Positions 36,645 to 44,980 of a stretch of DNA of 64,000 nucleotides are shown piece by piece (position 1 is the first letter of the stretch; every line of letters starts with the position of its first letter). The stretch spans positions 372,001 through 436,000 of the forward strand of contig NZ_FOHZ01000001.1 in NCBI RefSeq assembly GCF_900111555.1, read 5' to 3'. The notes beneath the pieces were generated by a model. It ran no database searches. It had not been told where the DNA came from and was given only the letters and a program-made list of their open reading frames with translations. A program made the position numbers and the translations under genes. This stretch comes from Marinobacter segnicrescens (GTDB lineage: Bacteria; Pseudomonadota; Gammaproteobacteria; Pseudomonadales; Oleiphilaceae).

Positions 36645-36679
36645 CAAAAAAGCCGCCCTGCTCGGGAGCAGGACGGCTT
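36645..36679 (-). terminator. Rho-independent terminator after acpP
   Basis: On the minus strand AGCCGTCCTGCTC pairs with GAGCAGGGCGGCT (one G-T) and is followed by six T residues, 20 bp past the acpP stop. It would isolate acpP from the pabC-mltG-tmk unit. Confidence 0.88.
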
Positions 36680-36698
36680 CTGCCTGGCTTACAGACGA

Positions 36699-36932
36699 TC
36701 AGCTATGTGCGTTGATGTAATCAATCGCATCCTGAACGCTGGTCAGCTTCTCGGCTTCCTCATCAGGAATTTCAGTTTCGAATTCCTCTTCGAGAGCCAT
36801 GACCAGCTCAACAGTGTCCAGTGAGTCAGCGCCCAGGTCCTCTACAAAAGAAGAAGAGTTCTGAACTTCGGACTCCTTGACGCCCAGCTGTTCACAAACA
36901 ATCTTCTTAACGCGCTCTTCAACTGTACTCAT
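36699..36932 (-). CDS. acpP: Acyl carrier protein
   Basis: A 77-residue acidic helical carrier for fatty acid synthesis. The 4'-phosphopantetheine serine lies in the DSL motif of [15 protein letters not shown]. The ATG at 36932 follows GAGG; a longer upstream frame has no such signal. It lies between fabG and its own terminator, as in the conserved fab cluster, but fabF does not follow. Confidence 0.98.
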   Translation of the reverse strand: MSTVEERVKKIVCEQLGVKESEVQNSSSFVEDLGADSLDTVELVMALEEEFETEIPDEEAEKLTSVQDAIDYINAHS

Positions 36933-37053
36933 AATTTCCTCACTTTTTGTCGACCAGGCAATGAAAGATTGCCAGTTTATGGTAAACCCTACCTGCAGAC
37001 AAGCAGGGACGAAGATAAAACCCTTTCGGATTAAGGGGCCGGAGCAAGCACCC

Positions 37054-37797
37054 TCACCCCATGTACATGCCACCGTTCACGTTGATGGTATCACCCGTCA
37101 CGTAACCTGCCGCATCCGAGGCCAGGAATGCCACCACGGCAGCGACTTCTTCCGGAGCACCGAAGCGACCCGCAGGGATATTTTCCAGCATGGCTCCACG
37201 CTGGTTTTCATCCAGTTGCCTGGTCATGTCGGTGTCAATAAACCCCGGTGCTACACAGTTGGCAGTTATACCGCGGTTGGACATTTCCTTCGCCAGGCTT
37301 CGGGTAAATCCTTCAACACCGGCTTTGGCAGCGCAGTAATTGCCCTGCCCGGCATTCCCCATACCGGCCACGACCGAACTGATGTTGATGATGCGTCCCC
37401 AGCGGGCCTTCGCCATGCCACGAAGCACAGCCTTGCTCAAACGGTAGACGCTGGAAAGATTGGTGTCGATAACGGCGGACCAATCATCTTCCTTGAGACG
37501 CAGCAGAAGGTTATCGCGGGTAATACCAGCATTGTTCACGAGGATAACCGGGGCTCCGACCTCGTCGGCCATTTTCTTCAGGCCGGCCTCGACACTACTG
37601 GCATCGGATACATCCATTACCATACCGAAGCCTTCTATGCCGGCATCCTTGAGATTGGTGGTAATGGTGTCTGCACCGCCTTCGGAAGTCGCAGTACCTA
37701 CAACCGTCGCGCCCTGCTTGCCAAGGGCTTCGGCAATGGCCTTACCAATACCGCGGGTGGCACCGGTGACCAGTGCGATCTTGCCATCAAGAGACAT
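37054..37797 (-). CDS. fabG: 3-oxoacyl-[acyl-carrier-protein] reductase
   Basis: A 247-residue short-chain dehydrogenase reducing 3-ketoacyl-ACP with NADPH. The cofactor motif is TGATRGIG, the catalytic serine is in INISSVVAG, and YCAAK gives the Tyr/Lys pair. The ATG at 37797 follows GGGAG and is preferred to an upstream in-frame start at 37830. It sits between fabD and acpP. Confidence 0.97.
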   Translation of the reverse strand: MSLDGKIALVTGATRGIGKAIAEALGKQGATVVGTATSEGGADTITTNLKDAGIEGFGMVMDVSDASSVEAGLKKMADEVGAPVILVNNAGITRDNLLLRLKEDDWSAVIDTNLSSVYRLSKAVLRGMAKARWGRIINISSVVAGMGNAGQGNYCAAKAGVEGFTRSLAKEMSNRGITANCVAPGFIDTDMTRQLDENQRGAMLENIPAGRFGAPEEVAAVVAFLASDAAGYVTGDTINVNGGMYMG

Positions 37798-37859
37798 GGA
37801 ATGCTCCCTTCCATCAATGTTGGATAACACCGGCCAGAACGGCCGGCGCGTCTTCTGAT

Positions 37860-38798
37860 TCAGTCTTTGCGGAATGCCTCAACGGCGCCGTCCAGACTCT
37901 CCGGTGACTCCAGGCTGAACACTTTGAGGCTGCGATCGATGCGCTTGGCCAGGCCGGCAAGCACCTTGCCAGCGCCACACTCGGCCGCAACGGCAACATT
38001 TTCTTCCACCAACAGGCGCATGGAATCCGTCCAGCGAACCGGTGAATAGAGCTGCTGCACAAGGTTCGCCTTGAGCTGGTCAGCATCCTGTACCAGCTCG
38101 GCACTCACGTTCTGTACTACCGGTGTCAGGGCATTACCGAAACTGACATCGTTCAGGGCCTTTGCCAGCTCCTCTGCGGCCCCTTTCATCAGCGCGCAAT
38201 GGGACGGAACACTCACCGGCAGCGGCATTGCCTTGCGGGCACCCTTTTCACTGCAAACAGCAATGGCCCGCTCAACCGCAGCCTTGTTGCCGGCGATAAC
38301 CACCTGGCCGGGGGCATTGAAGTTCACCGCTGATACAACATCCCCCTCAGCCGCTTCTTCACAGGCGGCAATAACCTGCTCGTCATCCAGGCCGAGAATG
38401 GCCGCCATACTGCCCTCACCGGATGGTACCGCAGTCTGCATCAACTCGCCGCGCAGGCGAACCAGGCGAATTGCATCGGAAAAATCGAGGCTTTCAGCCG
38501 CCACCAGGGCACTGTACTCGCCGAGGCTATGGCCTGCCAGGTAGTCAGGCTCGGGGCCACCGGCAATAAACCACTGACGCCACAGGGCGATGCTGGCGGT
38601 AAGCAGGGCCGGCTGGGTCACCATGGTCTGGTTAAGTTCTTCCGCCGGGCCATTCTGGCAAAGCTCCCACAGGTCATACCCCAACACATTGGAGGCTTCG
38701 GTGAAGGTCTGCTCGACCACCGGCCAGGCGTCAGACGCGGCCTTGAGCATACCCACTGACTGAGACCCTTGTCCCGGAAATATAAAAGCTGTTTTCAT
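37860..38798 (-). CDS. fabD: Malonyl-CoA:ACP transacylase
   Basis: A 312-residue enzyme loading malonate onto ACP. The GQGSQSVGM N-terminus, the nucleophile serine in GHSLGEYSAL, the arginine of VRLRGELMQ and the histidine of VPSHCALM make up the active site. The length and place in the cluster are standard. Confidence 0.97.
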   Translation of the reverse strand: MKTAFIFPGQGSQSVGMLKAASDAWPVVEQTFTEASNVLGYDLWELCQNGPAEELNQTMVTQPALLTASIALWRQWFIAGGPEPDYLAGHSLGEYSALVAAESLDFSDAIRLVRLRGELMQTAVPSGEGSMAAILGLDDEQVIAACEEAAEGDVVSAVNFNAPGQVVIAGNKAAVERAIAVCSEKGARKAMPLPVSVPSHCALMKGAAEELAKALNDVSFGNALTPVVQNVSAELVQDADQLKANLVQQLYSPVRWTDSMRLLVEENVAVAAECGAGKVLAGLAKRIDRSLKVFSLESPESLDGAVEAFRKD

Positions 38799-38918
38799 GA
38801 CGAAAATTTTACCGTGGTTGGTGGTTCAGTAAGATTAGCCAATAGTACAAGCAATCGCCTGCCAGGACCATGAAGGCACCGTGACGATCGTCGACTTACA
38901 GGACTCTCACCGCAGGTG

Positions 38919-39920
38919 TTACAACACCAGGTCGTCCAGCCGTTCGTTGATGCGGCGGGGCACTTCCAGTTGCACCTCCCGTACAGCCTGGCGAATAGCG
39001 GCCTTCATGGCCAGCTCATTGGCGTTACCGTGGCTTTTGATCACCACACCCTGCAATCCCAACAAACTGGCGCCATTGTGGCGGGTGGGATCCATATCCC
39101 GCAGCAGGCGACCGATAATGGGCTTGGCAAGAAAGCCCACCAGACGACTGTACAGGCCGCGGGTAAAGGCCTGCTCAAGTAACTCGATCAACAGTCCGGC
39201 AACCCCCTCGCCGGTTTTCAGTGCAACATTGCCAACAAAGCCGTCGCACACCACCACATCCGCCACGTCGCGGAACAAGTCACTGCCTTCAACGTACCCG
39301 ATATAGTTCAGGGTCTCGCACTGCGCCAGCATATGGGAGGCGAGCCTGACCTGTTCGTTGCCCTTGATCTCCTCTTCTCCGACGTTCAGGAGGGCCACCC
39401 TGGGCTCTGGTATACCGCTGACGGCCGATGCCATCAAAGAGCCCATCAGGGCAAACTGGTAGAGGTTTTCGGCGGAGGCGTCGACATTGGCCCCCAGATC
39501 CAGCACATGGCACTGACCACGCAACGAAGGAATAAGCTTGGTGATAGCCGGTCGCTCGATACCCGGATACATTTTGAGGTACGAGCGACCAAACGCCATA
39601 AGGGCACCGGTATTACCAGCACTTACGCAGCCCTGTGCGTCACCATCGCGAACCAGGCGCAAGGCAACAGCCATGGAGGCATTCTGCTTGTGGCGTAACG
39701 CATGGGAGGGTCGTTCATTCATGCGCACCACATCCGCTGCGGGCTCTACCCGGATACGCGGATGGCCGGAATGCAACAAGGCCTTGAGCTGTGCCTGGTT
39801 TCCCACCAGGATCAGCGTCAAGGCCTCGTTTTCTGCAACAGCCTCGAGGGCTGCCGCTACGGCAACTTCAGGACCACGATCACCGCTCATGGCATCGATC
39901 GCAAGTGTTACTGAAGTCAC
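38919..39920 (-). CDS. plsX: Phosphate acyltransferase
   Basis: A 333-residue peripheral enzyme making acyl-phosphate from acyl-ACP for PlsY in phospholipid synthesis. The hallmarks AIDAMSGDRGPEVAVAAAL at the start and VCDGFVGNVALKTGEGVA in the C-terminal half are present. It follows rpmF 57 bp downstream and precedes fabD, the canonical arrangement. Confidence 0.97.
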   Translation of the reverse strand: MTSVTLAIDAMSGDRGPEVAVAAALEAVAENEALTLILVGNQAQLKALLHSGHPRIRVEPAADVVRMNERPSHALRHKQNASMAVALRLVRDGDAQGCVSAGNTGALMAFGRSYLKMYPGIERPAITKLIPSLRGQCHVLDLGANVDASAENLYQFALMGSLMASAVSGIPEPRVALLNVGEEEIKGNEQVRLASHMLAQCETLNYIGYVEGSDLFRDVADVVVCDGFVGNVALKTGEGVAGLLIELLEQAFTRGLYSRLVGFLAKPIIGRLLRDMDPTRHNGASLLGLQGVVIKSHGNANELAMKAAIRQAVREVQLEVPRRINERLDDLVL

Positions 39921-39977
39921 CAGTCTATCTCACCGTGCATGAGCCGGAATGCCGTTCAGGGCGCCCCGACATCACAC

Positions 39978-40157
39978 TCACTCGTCGCGAGCTTCGATGA
40001 CCTGCTTGCCACGATAAAACCCGTCCGGAGACACGTGGTGACGACGATGAATTTCACCGGTGGTCGTATCGGTAGACAGGGTCGGTTTGCTCAGGGCGTC
40101 GTGAGAGCGACGCATGCCGCGCTTGGAGCGGGTTTTTCGGTTTTGCTGGACAGCCAT
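39978..40157 (-). CDS. rpmF: 50S ribosomal protein L32
   Basis: A 59-residue basic protein starting [20 protein letters not shown], the typical L32 N-terminus; translated from the ATG complementary to 40155-40157. The central part has [17 protein letters not shown]. The zinc-binding cysteines of some L32 proteins are absent, as in many gammaproteobacteria. It lies between yceD and plsX, its conserved position. Confidence 0.97.
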   Translation of the reverse strand: MAVQQNRKTRSKRGMRRSHDALSKPTLSTDTTTGEIHRRHHVSPDGFYRGKQVIEARDE

Positions 40158-40212
40158 GACTGTACTCCTGACCTTTTAACTGTGTGTGCACTCGGGCACG
40201 TGAAAATAAATG

Positions 40213-40770
40213 CTAGTGTCTGGTTTTCTTTAACCCTTCCAGCACCTTGAAAGGGTTTTCGCGATGTTCGCCGGATTCAGCCCCTGCCTTGTCATCTTCG
40301 CCGGAACCGGGCTCCAGGGCCTCCAGTTCCGATGTTGCCGGGCACTCCTCGCGCTCGTGAAGCGGATAGGACGGCAAAGCCAGCAGCAATTCGTCTTCCA
40401 CCAGGGTCCAGAGGTCCGCTGAATCCTCTCCAGTAATGAAGGGTTCCAGTTCGGCAGGTAACTGCCGGGCCCGCTCATCAGTGGACACGAGCCCCAGCTC
40501 GAAGGACGATCTCAGGGCCTTGCCCATGCTCCCCATACAGCGCTGGCACTGGAGTTCAACATCCGCTTCCAGTTCGCCGCGGACAATGCGGCGACGCTGA
40601 CTGTCAGCGCTGAACACCAGGTGTACCCGGCAAACACCGCCCTCGGGAATAGCCAATACCGCATCCCGGAAACGGGTCAGCTCCGCCAGGGGAATGGTTC
40701 CCGTAAGCTCGGCTCCGGTTTCCGCCATGCGATGTGGGTCGACAGACCTGGGCAACTCGGCGTTTGACAT
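40213..40770 (-). CDS. yceD: YceD family protein (DUF177), 23S rRNA accumulation
   Basis: A 185-residue protein of the YceD/DUF177 family, linked in E. coli and plants to 23S rRNA accumulation and processing. The signature CQRCMG with two cysteines occurs mid-protein, and the acidic DLWTLVEDELLLALP segment follows. It is first in the yceD-rpmF-plsX run and divergent from the Maf-type gene. Confidence 0.93.
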   Translation of the reverse strand: MSNAELPRSVDPHRMAETGAELTGTIPLAELTRFRDAVLAIPEGGVCRVHLVFSADSQRRRIVRGELEADVELQCQRCMGSMGKALRSSFELGLVSTDERARQLPAELEPFITGEDSADLWTLVEDELLLALPSYPLHEREECPATSELEALEPGSGEDDKAGAESGEHRENPFKVLEGLKKTRH

Positions 40771-40921
40771 AGGCGCGCAATTTTAGGGACGCAGCAGCGC
40801 CCTGTCAAAGACTTCCTTGCATCACCACCACCATAACGGGCCCGGATCACGGAAACTGCGCATATGGACCGGGCTTGTGCAAACCGATAAGGTTCAGGAC
40901 CTGTCCATGAGGAGCCCTACT

Positions 40922-41530
40922 ATGGAACCGACCCCGCCGCTGGTACTGGCCTCATCTTCACCCTGGCGCAGAGCCCTGCTGGAACGCCTCGGCCTTCCCT
41001 TTGAGTGCGCCTCGCCAGATATTGACGAAACCCCGCTACCCGGGGAAACCGGTCCAGAGCTGGTAGAGCGCCTGGCCAGGGCCAAGGCGATGGCCCTCTC
41101 CGCCAGCTTCCCGGCACACCTGATTATCGGCTCAGACCAGGTGGCCACGCTGGACGACGGCACCATCCTGGGCAAACCCGGCAATCATGAAAACGCCTGT
41201 GAACAGCTGGCGAGATGCAGCGGCAGGATCGTCACCTTCCATACCGGGCTGGCCCTGCACGACACGCGCTCAGGTCGAACCGAGAGTATCTGCGAACCCT
41301 TTTACGTACATTTCAGGACCTTGACCGGGGAAGAGATCGACCAATACCTGCAAGCTGAGCAGCCCTACCAGTGTGCTGGCAGCTTCCAGATGGAGGGGCT
41401 GGGCATTGTCCTCTTCGACCGGCTTGAAGGGCGGGACCCCAACACCCTGGTCGGCCTGCCACTGATGGCATTGACCGACCTGCTGAAGGCATCGGGCGTC
41501 AATATCCTCGCGCATCAGCGCAGGTCGTAG
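40922..41530 (+). CDS. Maf-family nucleotide pyrophosphatase (YceF type)
   Basis: A 202-residue Maf protein; the YceF subgroup hydrolyses 7-methyl-GTP to the monophosphate. The signature LASSSPWRRALLERLG at the start and the metal/phosphate segment LIIGSDQVATLDD are present, as is CAGSFQMEGLG. The ATG at 40922 follows AGGAG; an upstream in-frame ATG at 40817 would add a chance histidine run. The 3' end overlaps the convergent sppA gene by 16 bp. Confidence 0.93.
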   Translation: MEPTPPLVLASSSPWRRALLERLGLPFECASPDIDETPLPGETGPELVERLARAKAMALSASFPAHLIIGSDQVATLDDGTILGKPGNHENACEQLARCSGRIVTFHTGLALHDTRSGRTESICEPFYVHFRTLTGEEIDQYLQAEQPYQCAGSFQMEGLGIVLFDRLEGRDPNTLVGLPLMALTDLLKASGVNILAHQRRS

Positions 41531-42543
41531 CGGGAGCCCACCATTTCCGTACGAAGCGCGCTTACAATAGAGACACCCAGGGCATCGGTAAACTGGCGGA
41601 AAGGCGATGGCTGTGGGGTATAGTCCACGATTTCCTCAGCACCCACCAACTCCCGCGCCACCCAGGAAGTGCTGCCAAGCCCGTCAACCAGGCCAAGGCC
41701 TACGGCCTGCTCACCCGTCCACACCAGGCCACTGAACAGGCGCTCATCATCCGCCAGGCGATCACCACGACCCTTGCGGACGTATTCGATGAACTGGTCA
41801 TGGGTGTTTTCCAGGACACTCTCCCAGAAGGCCACCTCCTGCGGCTGCTCCGGTGAGAACGGGTCAAGGAAAGCCTTGTTCTCGCCGGCGGTGTAGAGCC
41901 GCCGCTCGACGCCGGCCTTATCCATCAGCCCGGTAAAGCCAAATCCGCCGGAAACCACACCAATAGAACCCACCAGGCTGGCCCGGTTGGCGTAGATCTC
42001 GTCGGCAGCTGCCGCTATATAGTAGGCACCGGACGCACCAATATCACTGATTACTGCGTACACCTTTTTGTCCGGATAGGCGTCCCGCAGCCGCACAATC
42101 TCATCATAGACATAGCCGGCCTGTACCGGGCTGCCACCCGGGCTGTTGATGCGAAGCACGACAGCACGGCTGTTCTCCGCCTCAAAGGCACGCCGGAGCG
42201 CCCCGACCAGGTTATCGGCGCTGGCATGGGTATCCGAAGCGATGGCACCGGTAACCTCGACAACCGCGGTATGAGCCGACGCCTTGCCGCTGTCGATCCC
42301 TCCGGTGAGGGGCGCCCGGAACAGGAACAGCAACGCAATCAGATAGGCAAACGTCAGCAGCTTGAAAAAGATACCCCACCGCCGGCTCCGGCGCTGTTCT
42401 GCAGTCAGGGCACCGACCAGCTTTTCCAGCACGCGGGAGTCGACAGCCCCGGAGCCAGCCTCAGGCGCCTGCGGCGCTGGTTCACTCCCGGCCCTGCGCT
42501 GGGTGGGACCATTCCAGTCTCCCGACGAATTCCATTCTGACAT
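41515..42543 (-). CDS. sppA: Signal peptide peptidase SppA, short (36K) type
   Basis: A 342-residue membrane serine peptidase that degrades released signal peptides. One transmembrane segment (FFKLLTFAYLIALLFLF) lies near residue 60. The single protease domain carries the nucleophile serine in SDIGASGAYYIA and the SLVGSIGVVSG region, with RINSPGGSP upstream. The length fits the single-domain form rather than the 67K tandem form. The stop lies inside the convergent maf gene. Confidence 0.93.
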   Translation of the reverse strand: MSEWNSSGDWNGPTQRRAGSEPAPQAPEAGSGAVDSRVLEKLVGALTAEQRRSRRWGIFFKLLTFAYLIALLFLFRAPLTGGIDSGKASAHTAVVEVTGAIASDTHASADNLVGALRRAFEAENSRAVVLRINSPGGSPVQAGYVYDEIVRLRDAYPDKKVYAVISDIGASGAYYIAAAADEIYANRASLVGSIGVVSGGFGFTGLMDKAGVERRLYTAGENKAFLDPFSPEQPQEVAFWESVLENTHDQFIEYVRKGRGDRLADDERLFSGLVWTGEQAVGLGLVDGLGSTSWVARELVGAEEIVDYTPQPSPFRQFTDALGVSIVSALRTEMVGSRYDLR

Positions 42544-42583
42544 GTATTACCCCTTTGCCTGATGTGGTCACTGGCCCCTGAGA

Positions 42584-43231
42584 TTACAGACCCAGCGCCT
42601 CGCGAAGCTCCGTCACACTGGTAGCGACGCAGACCGGATCATATTTGCCGAGCTCGTCCCGCTTGTGGACACCCCACTCCACCCCGATGGCAGGCATGCG
42701 GATACGACGCGCCATGTCCAGATCATAACGGGTGTCACCAACCATGACTGCGTCGGAGGGCTCAACTTCGAAATGCTCCAGGATTTCCACCAGCATCCGC
42801 GGATCCGGTTTTGACCGGGTCTCGTCAGCGCAGCGGGTGACGTCAAAGTGTGGCCCGAGCCCACTGGATATCAGGGCCGGGTCGAGACCCCGGCGGCTTT
42901 TCCCGGTGGCCACCGCCACCAGGCGGCTATCCAGCTTGAGATCAGCAACCACTTCCGCCATCCCGTCAAACACATTCTGCGGCATGGTTTTCCTGGCAAA
43001 GAAATAACGGGCATAACCCTCACGGATGGCCTGCATTTCTTCCCGGGAGATACCCGGGTACAGCGCCTCCAGGGCCTCGACCATGCCGAGACCGATAATG
43101 TCCCGATAAGCCTCCCGCTCCCTGGCGGGAAAACCCAGCTCAACGGCTGCCTGGTGCAGGCTGCCCGCGATATGCTCCACTGAGTCGACCAGCGTTCCAT
43201 CCCAGTCGAATATCACCACCTTATAGGTCAT
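42584..43231 (-). CDS. HAD-superfamily phosphatase
   Basis: A 215-residue HAD subfamily IA hydrolase. Motif I is VIFDWDGTLVDS with D9 and D11, motif II lies near VAVATGKSRRG, and motif IV is MVGDTRYDLDMARRI. The substrate cannot be assigned; phosphoglycolate-type phosphatases are close in architecture. It sits between sppA and rluC, a neighbourhood conserved in Pseudomonas. Confidence 0.9.
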   Translation of the reverse strand: MTYKVVIFDWDGTLVDSVEHIAGSLHQAAVELGFPAREREAYRDIIGLGMVEALEALYPGISREEMQAIREGYARYFFARKTMPQNVFDGMAEVVADLKLDSRLVAVATGKSRRGLDPALISSGLGPHFDVTRCADETRSKPDPRMLVEILEHFEVEPSDAVMVGDTRYDLDMARRIRMPAIGVEWGVHKRDELGKYDPVCVATSVTELREALGL

Positions 43232-43253
43232 AACCGCTCATCTCCTGACTACT

Positions 43254-44249
43254 TCAGCCGGCCAGTTTCGCCAGCACCTGACGGAACGCCTCATCGTAGG
43301 GCGCCTCAAGGCGAAGCCATTCGCCCGCACCCGGCAAACGGAACTCCAATGCCCGGGCATGAAGCATCAGGCGATTTCCGCCCATACTACGGAAAGCACG
43401 CAGGCCGGCCGCATCCATATACTTGTCATCGCCGGCAATCGGATGACCGGTACAGGCACAATGGACACGAATCTGATGGGTTCTCCCGGTCACCGGGGAC
43501 GCCTCCACCAGGCTATAACCCTGCCAGGTGTCGAGAACACGATAACGGGTCAGGGAAGGCTTGCCTTCGGGATCGACCTTCACCCGCCGCTCGCCGTTGG
43601 GCATCTCGTAACGCAGCAGGGGCTCACTCACCTCGGTGACAGAGGCAGGCCAATGTCCACTGACAAGGGCATGGTAATGCTTACGAACCTGGCGGTGGCG
43701 CAGCTCATCCTGCAGGAAACGCAACGCAGAACGCTTTCGGGCGATCATCACCAACCCGGAAGTATCCCGGTCCAGGCGATGGACAAGCTCCAGGAAACGG
43801 GCGTCCGGGCGTGCCGCCCTGAGCACTTCGATGAGACCAAAACTGAGACCACTGCCACCATGTACGGCAATGCCCGAGGGTTTATTGACAACCAGCAGGT
43901 CGTCGTTCTCGAAGACCACTGCGTTTTCCATCACCGCCTGTACGCGGTCCCCGGGGACGGCGCTGACCGGCTTCTCAGGCCGGACCACCGGAGGGATACG
44001 CACCTCATCACCCGCTTTCAGGCGGGTGTCCGGGCGCACGCGCCCCTTGTTCACCCGCACCTCACCCTTGCGCACGATGCGGTATATCTTGCCCTTGGGC
44101 ACGCCGCGCAACCGGGCCATCAAAAAATTGTCCAGCCGCTGGCCGGCCATATCCGGATCGACCGTTATCCATTGCACACCTGCGGAGACGCCGGCCGCCC
44201 CCGGGCGCTGCCGGGAAACCGTGGACTGACTACGCTTTGGTGACGCCAT
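43254..44249 (-). CDS. rluC: 23S rRNA pseudouridine synthase C
   Basis: A 331-residue RluA-family enzyme that modifies 23S rRNA positions 955, 2504 and 2580 in E. coli. An N-terminal S4 domain (GQRLDNFLMARLRGVPKGKI) is followed by the catalytic domain with the aspartate of HRLDRDTSGL and TGRTHQIRVH. The start at 44249 is preferred over a much longer in-frame extension to 44513 that has no domain content. It is divergent from rne, a conserved pairing. Confidence 0.95.
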   Translation of the reverse strand: MASPKRSQSTVSRQRPGAAGVSAGVQWITVDPDMAGQRLDNFLMARLRGVPKGKIYRIVRKGEVRVNKGRVRPDTRLKAGDEVRIPPVVRPEKPVSAVPGDRVQAVMENAVVFENDDLLVVNKPSGIAVHGGSGLSFGLIEVLRAARPDARFLELVHRLDRDTSGLVMIARKRSALRFLQDELRHRQVRKHYHALVSGHWPASVTEVSEPLLRYEMPNGERRVKVDPEGKPSLTRYRVLDTWQGYSLVEASPVTGRTHQIRVHCACTGHPIAGDDKYMDAAGLRAFRSMGGNRLMLHARALEFRLPGAGEWLRLEAPYDEAFRQVLAKLAG

Positions 44250-44980
44250 AGAAGGGGCTGATTCCTGAAGGATGCGGGATTGATGATACGAGGCTTTACT
44301 GCTATATTCCGGCATGCTTTTCCGTTTGTCTACGGCCCGGCCAACACGCCGACCGCCGGAGCGGTGAAAGTATACAGAGACTGACCGGGAGTTTGAATGC
44401 CCGAAGCCCTGACAACCGGGCATTCCCGCGGGCAACCAACACGGCAGAAGCAGACAGAGAAACCCGGGTGTCCTCTCGGCAGTCATAGCTGCCAGGCAGA
44501 CCAGCACCCGCAACCCGATCGAGCCAGGCTATCAGCCGGTCGGGCATCCTGGCAAAGCCAGGCCCGGAGCGCGCGCCAGGACAAGGCAAGCCACCTGCTC
44601 CAGTACCGGAAACCGTGTACGCGGAGTTTCACAGGTTCAGACCGGGCACATGACAGTAACCACGCAGGAAACCCTGCGGGTAACGCGAAGATTTTTACCA
44701 CCACGCAGGGCCGGGCCGTCAGCTGACCAATACGACGTGAGACCCAGGTACCCGTGTGAACCGAAAGATACGTAGCATGCGTCCACAGAGACTGACTCCA
44801 TACCGCCCTTCCCTGTCAAACCACAGGAAGAGCGTATGCAGTGACCTGAAAGGACCGGGACACAGGCCGGCCTTACAGGCCTGACCCCCGCCGGAACCGG
44901 GTTTGCCCGGCCGCCGGCAGCTGCGCTTCGCGATGACCCGCGGTTTTCTGTCTAACTAATTGACAGGAATCGTCTTTTCC
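44250..44980. other. Long rluC/rne divergent region, including the rne leader
   Basis: About 730 bp with no supported gene on either strand. In E. coli this region contains the long rne 5' untranslated leader through which RNase E controls its own mRNA. The same arrangement here suggests an autoregulatory leader, but I cannot define its transcription start or individual hairpins by eye. Confidence 0.5.

Noticed and set aside
40817..40921. N-terminal extension of the Maf protein beginning MHHHHHN
   Set aside because: The histidine run is a chance reading of CATCACCACC; the real start at 40922 has a proper ribosome-binding site and matches the family start.
44250..44513. 88-residue N-terminal extension of RluC
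   Set aside because: It has no domain content and no start signal, and the family begins near 44249; the region more likely belongs to the rluC/rne control region.
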